Of a stretch of DNA of 21,095 bases, positions 15,128 to 21,095 are shown in pieces; position 1 is the first letter of the stretch, and each line of letters opens with the position of its first letter. A model generated the notes under the pieces. That model was not told the origin of the DNA, did no database searches, and was given only the letters and a program-made list of their open reading frames with translations. Position numbers and translations under genes: made by a program. Source of the DNA: Bacillota bacterium (GTDB taxonomy: Bacteria > Bacillota > Clostridia > Christensenellales > SZUA-584); assembly GCA_023428025.1 (NCBI GenBank), contig JAEYZN010000001.1, positions 1-21,095 on the forward strand, written 5' to 3'.

Positions 15128-16072
15128 ATGAAGGTTGGCCTTTATTCTATTTCATGTTCCGGCACATGGTTTAACGACAGGCCCGCTCTTACGGTTGAGG
15201 AATTTGTCGACACTGCGAAGAAATACGGTTATGACGGCGTGGAACTGGACTTGAAGCGCCCCCATGGTTCACCGATAGACCTGGACGCCAAACGCTGCGC
15301 CGAAATCAGGGACTACGTGGAAAAGCAAGGGCTCGAAATGTCCGGAGTGGCCGCAAACAACAACTTTACATCTCCCGTCCCGGAACATATCGAAAACGAG
15401 CTGCTCATGGTGAAAGAGCAGCTACGCGTGGCAAAGGCGCTGGGCGCGCCGGTGCTGCGCCTTTTTCTGGCATGGCGGGGCATCACTTTCCGAAACGGCA
15501 TCGCCACTTATGAGGTGACGGGAAATCATCACACCTACTATGACGCGCTTGACTACGAGATTCGCATGCGCGCTGTCGAGTGCTTCAGGGAATGCTGCAA
15601 ATGGGCCGAGGATGCCGGCGTTGTGTTGGCCCTGCAGAACCACCATCCGATCATCAAAACCTATCACGACATGCTGGATTTTGTAAAATGGGTGGACTCA
15701 CCTTATTTCAAGTGCTGCTTTGACGCGCCGTGCTGCGGCTGGACCAAGGAGACGCAGAGCGACGCGTATATGGAACAGGCTGTCCGCGACGTGGGCGACC
15801 TGCAGATGATCTCCCACGCGAACGCCGAGTTTGTGGAGGACAAGGCCGGCAGCATCCGCATGATCAGCTTTGATCCCACCATCCAGCCCGTGCTCACCAA
15901 CTACCCCGCGTTTATCCGCGCTTCCAAATCGGTGGGTTACAAAGGTTATATCAACTTTGAGTTCTGCCACATGCCGTTCCACAACGGCAAGGTGCTGGGT
16001 TACAACGACTATATCGAAAAGCAGATCGAGCTGGCCCAGCGGTATTTCCGCAACCTGATCAACAACGCTTAA
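15128..16072 (+). CDS. Sugar phosphate isomerase/epimerase-like TIM-barrel protein
   Basis: A 314-residue xylose-isomerase-like TIM barrel. Expected metal positions are Q170 (VLALQNHHP), D199 (CCFDAPCC), H230 (ISHANAEF) and E278 (INFEFCH). The first ligand is Gln where the classical family, and the homologue at the left end of the window, has Glu. The GYDGVELDL strand at 34-42 and GVAANNNF at 73-80 also fit. The ATG follows AGGAGGT by eight bases. First gene of the glycyl-radical locus, 95 bases before the sugar-binding lipoprotein. Relatives act as epimerases, inosose dehydratases, or lyases of 3-keto-glycosides after Gfo/Idh oxidation; the two Gfo/Idh genes downstream make the last plausible here. 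No signal peptide, so cytoplasmic. The exact reaction is unknown. Confidence 0.88.
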   Translation: MKVGLYSISCSGTWFNDRPALTVEEFVDTAKKYGYDGVELDLKRPHGSPIDLDAKRCAEIRDYVEKQGLEMSGVAANNNFTSPVPEHIENELLMVKEQLRVAKALGAPVLRLFLAWRGITFRNGIATYEVTGNHHTYYDALDYEIRMRAVECFRECCKWAEDAGVVLALQNHHPIIKTYHDMLDFVKWVDSPYFKCCFDAPCCGWTKETQSDAYMEQAVRDVGDLQMISHANAEFVEDKAGSIRMISFDPTIQPVLTNYPAFIRASKSVGYKGYINFEFCHMPFHNGKVLGYNDYIEKQIELAQRYFRNLINNA

Positions 16073-16126
16073 AAACGTGCCCGCATGATGCCGGGCTACG
16101 CCGAACGCATTAAACTTAGCCAAACT

Positions 16127-16147
16127 ATCGAAGCGTCATGCTTTGAT
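16127..16147 (+). other. Intercistronic hairpin before the binding-protein gene
   Basis: An eight-pair stem (16127-16134 with 16140-16147, one G-T pair) and five-base loop end nine bases before the GGGAGG ribosome site. With no T run it is not a terminator; an mRNA processing or stabilising role for the next gene is possible. Confidence 0.4.
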
Positions 16148-16167
16148 TATAAAAAGGGAGGAAGAAA

Positions 16168-17316
16168 ATGAAGAAGATCTTACTGGTAATGCTGATCGTC
16201 GGTATGCTGGTGGTCGCTGCGGTGGGATGCACGCCCCAGCCGGCTGAAACACCGGCTGATGAGTCGGAAGCTCCGGTTGCCACAGAGGCGCCCGCGGAAG
16301 AATCCGAGGCCCCCGCTGATACGGCAAGCGAAGCACCGGCCGTTCAGGACGTGAAGCTGGCCTCGCACAATGCGGTCATCGAAGGCAACTCTTACCGCGT
16401 CCGCTACGAGAAGGACATTCAGGATGCTGCGGCTGCGGCTGCCGATTACGGCCTGAACGTGTCTTACTCTTCGTTCGTGTCCAACTGGGACCCGGCCACT
16501 GAGTCTCAGCAGCTGGAAAACAGCATCAACGAGGGTTTTGACATCATTCTGGTCAACCCCGTTGCACCGACCGGACTTGATCCGATCATCGAGAAGGCTC
16601 TGGATGCCGGCATCACCTACATCAACGTCGACTGCGAATACTATTCCGACAAGATCATAAACATCGCGACGGATCAGTATTACCTTGGCTACAAGTCCGC
16701 AACGTATGTTGGCGAGAAGCTGGGCAAGGGCGCGAAAGTCGTCATGATCAACGCGATCGACGGCAACGCGGCGAACGAGCAAAGAGAAGAGGGCTTCAAC
16801 AAGGGCATCGAAGAGACCGGCCTTGAAGTCGTCGGCAATTACAATCATGATTGGGACAACGTGAAGTGCCAGCAGATCATGACCGAGATATTAAACTCGG
16901 GCGTTGAGTTCGACGGCGTTCTGGTTTCCCAGAGTGCTGAGGCTGTCATCTCCGCTTATGAAGCTGTGGGAGCCCCGTGGCCCAAGGCGATCGGCTTTGG
17001 AGATACCGGACAGTACATGCAGCAGATGCTCGAGATCAACAAGGACAGCGAAGTGCTTCCGTATATCGTCGTCAGCAACCCCCCGGGCGTGGGCGGCTCT
17101 GCTCTGAACTTTGGTCTCAACATGCTGCTTGGCTATGAGCTCAAAGACGATGTCTACAGCAACCCGGAATACAACAGCATCTTCCTGCCGTCCAAGATCT
17201 GGTATACTTATGACAACCAGGGAGAGTATCGCGAACTGGCCGAATCCATGGCACCTGGCGACGCGATCTCTTATTGGCTGACGATTGACGAAGTCAGAGA
17301 GCAGTACTTCAAGTAA
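16168..17316 (+). CDS. Sugar ABC transporter substrate-binding lipoprotein (RbsB/LacI-like)
   Basis: A 382-residue exported lipoprotein. The signal peptide MKKILLVMLIVGMLVVAAVG ends at the lipobox Cys 21. Residues 22-60 are a low-complexity Ala/Pro/Glu/Ser linker. A type 1 periplasmic-binding fold follows (FDIILVNPVAPTGLDPIIEKA, YINVDCEY, ATDQYYLGYKSATYVGEKL, KVVMINAIDGNAANEQREEGF). It would capture a monosaccharide, cyclitol or similar polyol outside the membrane. GGGAGG precedes the ATG by about six bases. No permease or ATPase gene lies on either side: the next genes are oxidoreductases, so it must use a transporter encoded elsewhere or act as a sensor-type receptor. A 15-pair hairpin follows. 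Confidence 0.9.
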   Translation: MKKILLVMLIVGMLVVAAVGCTPQPAETPADESEAPVATEAPAEESEAPADTASEAPAVQDVKLASHNAVIEGNSYRVRYEKDIQDAAAAAADYGLNVSYSSFVSNWDPATESQQLENSINEGFDIILVNPVAPTGLDPIIEKALDAGITYINVDCEYYSDKIINIATDQYYLGYKSATYVGEKLGKGAKVVMINAIDGNAANEQREEGFNKGIEETGLEVVGNYNHDWDNVKCQQIMTEILNSGVEFDGVLVSQSAEAVISAYEAVGAPWPKAIGFGDTGQYMQQMLEINKDSEVLPYIVVSNPPGVGGSALNFGLNMLLGYELKDDVYSNPEYNSIFLPSKIWYTYDNQGEYRELAESMAPGDAISYWLTIDEVREQYFK

Positions 17317-17350
17317 ACCTTGAAGCGCAAGATGTCATTAACGCTGGATA

Positions 17351-17386
17351 CCACTCGGTCAGCGGGTCTTACCGCTGGCCGAGTGG
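17351..17386 (+). terminator. Strong 3' hairpin after the binding-protein gene
   Basis: A fifteen-pair stem (17351-17365 with 17372-17386, one G-T pair) and six-base loop. The following CATTATTTG has no real T run. It is either a partial terminator or an mRNA-stabilising hairpin that raises binding-protein expression over the downstream genes. Confidence 0.65.
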
Positions 17387-17527
17387 CATTATTTGAGTAA
17401 ATGCACCAATTTTGAAATTCAGGAAAGTAATGAAAATGACCGTCGGCATGGCTGTTTTTTCAAAAATATCACCATTTTTAGGTGAGTGGCAGATTGTAGG
17501 AGCAATTTAGAACATACGGAGGGAGTC

Positions 17528-18646
17528 ATGAAGGATAGCAAGTTAAAAGCAGCGGTGATAAGCGCCGGTATGATCGCGACCAAAGCCCACATCCCTGCTT
17601 ATCTGAATCTTAAGGACAAGGTCGATCTGGTGGCTGTATGCGACATGAATGAAGCGGTGGCGGAAGCCGCGGCCAGACGCGATAATATCCCTCGCTTTTA
17701 TACAGACGCAAGAAAGATGCTGGAGGAGCAGAAGCCGGATATCGTCTCGGTATGCACGCCCAACGCATCGCATAAGGCGCTGGCCAAAATGGCGCTGGAG
17801 ATGGACGCGCATGTGGCGTGCGAGAAGCCGCTGGCGCTGACATACAAGGATACCAAGGAACTGTTCGATCTGGCGGAGCAGAAGGGAAAACACCTTTTTG
17901 CCTGCCAGACGCTGCGCTACATGGATGAATTCAAGGTGGCGAAGGAACTGGCCGGAGAGGGCATATTCGGACAGATGTACTTCTCGGAGTTCAACCTGAT
18001 CCGCCGCAGAGGCATCCCCAAATGGGGCACGTTCCACCTGATGAGCGCGAACGGAGGCGGCGCTTTCTGCGACCTCGGCGTGCACATGATCGACTCGATA
18101 CTGTGGATCATGGGCAACCCCGCGTTTGAGGCCATCAGCGGCAGCACGGCGTCGTACATCGGGCGCAGCGAGACGGATATTATCACCAGCCTGGCCGAAA
18201 GCGGCGCGCCCGCGGGCGTGTTCAATGCGCGCCCCTTCACGCCGGACGAGTTTGAGGTGGAGGAGTTTGCGGCGGGGTCCATCCGTCTGGCGGGCGGTGC
18301 GCGGCTCAACTTCAAGACGTCATGGGCGGTGAATCTCCCCAATGAATTTGGCATCAGCTTTGCGGGCAGCAAGGCCGGCCTGTCTATCCCGAAGATGGAG
18401 TTGTACACCACGATGGGCCGTTATCAGGCGGATATCCAGCCGCGCATATTCAAGGAAGGCAAATACGAAGGCAAGGACTTTTCCGGCCATTACTACCTGC
18501 TGGAGGACGCGGTCAACTTCCTGCTGGGTGAAGGCGAGCTGCCGGTGCGCCCGGAAGAGACGCTGAATGTGGCAGCCGTGATCGATGCTTTCTATATCTC
18601 CGCGCGCGAGGGCCGCGAGGTCAGCGCCTCCGAAATCGTGAAATAA
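17528..18646 (+). CDS. Gfo/Idh/MocA family oxidoreductase
   Basis: A 372-residue NAD(P)-dependent dehydrogenase. The nucleotide loop reads ISAGMIATKAHIPAY (residues 11-25): the first Gly of GxGxxA is Ser, otherwise the family pattern holds. EKP is at 99-101, NGGGAFCDLGVHMID at 175-189 with D182 and H186. The C-terminal half has the family beta-sheet domain (LNFKTSWAVNLPNEFGI). The ATG at 17528 is chosen because GGAGGGAG is about five bases upstream; the GTG at 17486 lacks a site. It sits 211 bases after the binding-protein gene and 12 bases before a second Gfo/Idh gene. The pair probably acts in sequence on one carbohydrate, or in opposite redox directions. Substrate unknown. Confidence 0.9.
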   Translation: MKDSKLKAAVISAGMIATKAHIPAYLNLKDKVDLVAVCDMNEAVAEAAARRDNIPRFYTDARKMLEEQKPDIVSVCTPNASHKALAKMALEMDAHVACEKPLALTYKDTKELFDLAEQKGKHLFACQTLRYMDEFKVAKELAGEGIFGQMYFSEFNLIRRRGIPKWGTFHLMSANGGGAFCDLGVHMIDSILWIMGNPAFEAISGSTASYIGRSETDIITSLAESGAPAGVFNARPFTPDEFEVEEFAAGSIRLAGGARLNFKTSWAVNLPNEFGISFAGSKAGLSIPKMELYTTMGRYQADIQPRIFKEGKYEGKDFSGHYYLLEDAVNFLLGEGELPVRPEETLNVAAVIDAFYISAREGREVSASEIVK

Positions 18647-18658
18647 GGGGATGGGATT

Positions 18659-19786
18659 ATGAATAAAATTTATAAAGCCGTTATTATCGGAACCGCCCAT
18701 ATGCATTCTTTGTACATGTCCTGGGACTGCCGGGACAACCCGCAGATCGACCTCGTCGGCATTGCGGACACCCCGCCGCTGATGGAGGAACACCCGGGCC
18801 GTGCGCCGTTCACGAGAAACTGGAATCTGGATTATATCACAAAGCGCGTGGGCGTGCCGTTTTTTACCGACTACAAAAAGATGCTGGACGAATGCAAGCC
18901 GGACGTGGTGTTCATCAACACGGAGACACCGCTGCACGTGGAGGTGTTTGCGGAGTGCGCGCGGCGCGGCATCCCCGCCAGCATGGAAAAGCCGATGGCG
19001 GTGAACCTCTCTGAAGGGCTCAAAATGTACCGCGAGGCCAGAAAGACGGACGTGGAGCTGATGGTCAACTGGCCGCTCGCATGGATGCCGTACATGACGC
19101 AGTACAAGCAGATACTGGACGAAGGCCGTATCGGTAAGCTGCTTAAAGTCCACCATCTGGTGGGGCATCCCGGCCCGTTGGGACGAGGCGTGAGGCATCC
19201 GCGCGTGGACGAGACGTCCGACGCGACGACAGCTGAGGAAAAGGCGGGGACATGGTGGCACAACGCCGCGGTTGGCGGTGGGGCCATGCTGGATTTCTGC
19301 TGCTATGGCGCGATGGCCTGCAACTGGCTGGTGGGTGAAAAGGCCACCTCGGTGATGGGCATGCGCTGCAACACGATAAGCCAATGGTCGGATGCGGACG
19401 ACAACGCGGCCATGATGGTGAGCTATCCCGGCTGCCTAGCCGTGCTGGAGGGTTCGTGGACGGTGCCGGCAGGCAGCAATCTGATGTGCCCGGAGCTGTA
19501 CGGGTCGGAAGGACTGGCCACATGCATCGAGCAGGACGGCCAAATCGTTGTCAAAATCAATGACTTTTACGGTCATGAAGAGCTGCTGCCGCCACTGGAA
19601 CCGAAATCATACTTAAAGAACGTGACGACAGCGGTCGTCCATCATTTCGATACCGGCGAGCCGCTGCCGAGTTTCCTTGATCTGGACGTCAATCTGGAAG
19701 TGCTGGCGATACTGGATGCGGGCGTGCGCTCCGCAAACAGCGGGAAGCTGGAAGTGGTCAAAAACGCTGCATGGCAGATCGGATAG
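18659..19786 (+). CDS. Divergent Gfo/Idh/MocA family oxidoreductase
   Basis: A 375-residue member of the family, divergent at key places. The nucleotide loop is IIGTAHMHSLYM (residues 9-20), so GxGxxA is replaced by G-T-A-H-M-H. EKPMAV at 110-115 keeps the conserved Lys. The active-site segment VGGGAMLDFCCYGAMACNW (205-223) has Tyr 216 where the neighbours have His. A long insert at 170-198 (GHPGPLGRGVRHPRVDETSD) is rich in charged residues. The GGGGATGGG ribosome site lies just before ATG 18659, 12 bases after the previous stop, so the genes are translationally linked. The final codons overlap or abut the activase start. It could be an oxidoreductase with an altered mechanism, or one using tightly bound cofactor. 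Confidence 0.87.
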   Translation: MNKIYKAVIIGTAHMHSLYMSWDCRDNPQIDLVGIADTPPLMEEHPGRAPFTRNWNLDYITKRVGVPFFTDYKKMLDECKPDVVFINTETPLHVEVFAECARRGIPASMEKPMAVNLSEGLKMYREARKTDVELMVNWPLAWMPYMTQYKQILDEGRIGKLLKVHHLVGHPGPLGRGVRHPRVDETSDATTAEEKAGTWWHNAAVGGGAMLDFCCYGAMACNWLVGEKATSVMGMRCNTISQWSDADDNAAMMVSYPGCLAVLEGSWTVPAGSNLMCPELYGSEGLATCIEQDGQIVVKINDFYGHEELLPPLEPKSYLKNVTTAVVHHFDTGEPLPSFLDLDVNLEVLAILDAGVRSANSGKLEVVKNAAWQIG

Positions 19787-20634
19787 ATATGACCCAGGTC
19801 AAAGGCATCGTGGCGGATATCCAGAGGTGCTCCCTCCATGACGGGCCGGGGCTGCGCACCACCGTGTTTTTCAAAGGCTGCCAGCTGAACTGTCCGTGGT
19901 GCCACAATCCGGAGACCATCTCGTTTGGACCCGAGCTGATGCGGTACCCGGACAAGTGCATCGGGTGCGGGCAGTGCGAGTCCGGCTGTTTCTCCGGCGC
20001 GCGCGTGCTCTGCGGCGCTGAAGTGACGGTGGAGGATGTGATGGTGCAGGTCGAGCAGGACGCGCCGTATTACGCGGAAGACGGCGGCGTGACGCTGTCG
20101 GGCGGAGAGCCGCTGTGCCAGGCGGATTTTGCGATGGCGCTGGCCAAGGCCTGCCGGGAGCGGGGCATCCATGTGGGGTTGGAAAGCAACCTGTGCTTTC
20201 CGCCGCAGGCCGCGCGTCCGTTGCTGGAGAGCGTTGATCTGCTGATGGCGGACATGAAGCTATGGGATTTTGCCGAGCACAAAAGATGGACGGGGATGGC
20301 CAACGGTTATGTGAAGGAGAACCTGTGGCAGGCGGCTCAGTTGAAACTGCCCATTATCCTCCGGACACCGGTGGTGCCCGGCGTTAACGACGATATCAGG
20401 CAGATACGGCAGATTGCGGCCTTTGCGGCCACGCTGCCCACGCTGCGTTACTACGAGTTGCTGGCGTACCATCCGCTGGGTGTTGACAAGGCGCGGGCGC
20501 TGGGCAGGGAGGCAAGGCGTTTTGACGTACCGACGCCGGAGAAATTGCAGGCGCTGGCGGATGCCGCTGCGGCGGAGGGTGTGTGGACGATGATCAACGG
20601 ACATACGCACAGCAAACCCGGCGACAGATCATGA
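19771..20634 (+). CDS. Glycyl-radical enzyme activating protein (radical SAM)
   Basis: A 287-residue activase of the PflA type. The radical-SAM cluster is C37-x3-C41-x2-C44 (GCQLNCPWCHNPE). HDGPGLRTTVFF at 23-34 is the hallmark just before it, and GGEP at 111-114 binds SAM. A ferredoxin-like insert has a single CxxCxxCxxxC site (C63, C66, C69, C73) plus C81; many activases of this type carry two clusters. The enzyme makes the 5'-deoxyadenosyl radical that abstracts hydrogen from the glycine of its partner enzyme and works only without oxygen. The start is either ATG 19771 (overlapping the previous gene by 16 bases) or ATG 19789 (two bases after its stop); neither has a strong ribosome site, so coupling is likely. 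The partner gene starts 10 bases downstream. Confidence 0.93.
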   Translation: MADRIDMTQVKGIVADIQRCSLHDGPGLRTTVFFKGCQLNCPWCHNPETISFGPELMRYPDKCIGCGQCESGCFSGARVLCGAEVTVEDVMVQVEQDAPYYAEDGGVTLSGGEPLCQADFAMALAKACRERGIHVGLESNLCFPPQAARPLLESVDLLMADMKLWDFAEHKRWTGMANGYVKENLWQAAQLKLPIILRTPVVPGVNDDIRQIRQIAAFAATLPTLRYYELLAYHPLGVDKARALGREARRFDVPTPEKLQALADAAAAEGVWTMINGHTHSKPGDRS

Positions 20635-20644
20635 GGTAAGGGAT

Positions 20645-21095
20645 ATGCAGGCTTACACATTTGAGGAGCGGATGGGGCTGCTTCGCGAGAAGAAGATCGC
20701 GCATACGCTCAAAAAGAGAGAACAGCAGGGGTTTACGGACAGCGACGATTACGGCACTGTGCCGATCCCTGACGACTTTGCATTCGAGCCGTGGCCCAAT
20801 TTCCCGAACGGCGGCATTTACGGCTATGCAGCCTGCGCCGATAATTTCGCGGCGCTGCTGGACGCCCATCCCGTCTATGTGGACCCGCTGGAGATCATGT
20901 GCGGACGCTGGCGCAAGATGCTGACGGAATACCGCATGCGGGCGGGCGTATGGGATGAAGAGCGTTTCCCTTACGACCATCTGAAGCCGCTGCAGAAAAA
21001 GTATGATCTGGTACCCGGCATCGGCGCGGATTCGCACTGTGCGCCCGATTTTCGCATCGGCCTGAAGCTGGGCTTCGGCGGCCTGCTGAACAAGG
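20645..21095 (+). CDS. Glycyl radical enzyme (pyruvate formate-lyase family), N-terminal part, cut by the window
   Basis: An open frame from ATG 20645 runs past the window end (150 residues seen). GAGGTAAGGG upstream and the 10-base gap after the activase make it the activase's partner. HPVYVDPLEIMCGRWRKML at 75-93 and GIGADSHCAPDFRIGLKLGF at 125-144, followed by GGLLNK, match the N-terminal barrel region of PFL-like enzymes, where a His-containing turn precedes the Gly-rich 'LGxGGLL' helix. The radical Gly loop and the catalytic Cys lie outside the window, so the reaction class (dehydratase, C-C, C-N or C-S lyase) cannot be read. It does not look like classical PFL at the N-terminus. The family call rests partly on context. 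Confidence 0.75.
   Translation, partial: MQAYTFEERMGLLREKKIAHTLKKREQQGFTDSDDYGTVPIPDDFAFEPWPNFPNGGIYGYAACADNFAALLDAHPVYVDPLEIMCGRWRKMLTEYRMRAGVWDEERFPYDHLKPLQKKYDLVPGIGADSHCAPDFRIGLKLGFGGLLNK

Noticed and set aside
16250..16345. Low-complexity Ala/Pro/Glu/Ser-coding stretch as a DNA repeat element
   Set aside because: It is the usual flexible linker after the lipoprotein Cys; the DNA repeats are imperfect and follow from amino-acid composition.

Overview
The window looks like chromosome of an anaerobic, moderately GC-rich member of the Bacillota (Clostridia-type). The evidence is strong AGGAGG-type ribosome binding sites, sigma-A promoters with extended -10 elements, GC-rich genes separated by AT-rich spacers, a LacI/RbsB-type lipoprotein sugar receptor, and an oxygen-sensitive glycyl radical enzyme with its radical-SAM activase. 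I see no rRNA, tRNA, CRISPR array, insertion sequence or phage gene. The species cannot be named from the sequence.

Layout. (1) 3-892: 3' part of a sugar-isomerase-like TIM-barrel gene with an apparent 1-base frameshift near base 39, ending in a bidirectional terminator. (2) 947-1870, minus: YihY/BrkB membrane protein. (3) 2167-5202: AraC-type regulator, then a large Old Yellow Enzyme/FadH-type Fe-S flavoenzyme, with a strong terminator. (4) 5325-6403: small zincin-like metallopeptidase and a nitroreductase from one extended -10 promoter. (5) 6758-7171: a two-CBS-domain protein with its own promoter and terminator. (6) 7721-9551: a NagB-family amino-sugar-phosphate deaminase/isomerase and a Gfo/Idh/MocA oxidoreductase, preceded by a NagR/DasR-like operator. 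(7) 9707-14291, minus: four-gene ABC export-type operon (ATPase, permease, GldG-like protein, DUF4340 protein). (8) 14301-15127: an AT-rich 0.8-kb gap holding a near-consensus sigma-A promoter whose -35 overlaps a second NagR/DasR-like operator. (9) 15128-21095: sugar-isomerase-like TIM barrel, orphan sugar-binding lipoprotein, two divergent Gfo/Idh oxidoreductases, a glycyl-radical-enzyme activase and the start of a glycyl radical enzyme that runs off the window.

How the genes may work together. Block 9 reads as one catabolic locus: capture of a small carbohydrate, NAD-dependent oxidation by Gfo/Idh enzymes, isomerisation or lyase chemistry by the TIM barrel, and a radical C-C or C-X cleavage or dehydration. 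Similar operators in front of block 6 and block 9 suggest one GntR/HutC-type regulator, not encoded here, and so a link to amino-sugar phosphates. This is inference, but it makes block 9 the best candidate in the window for an undescribed pathway.
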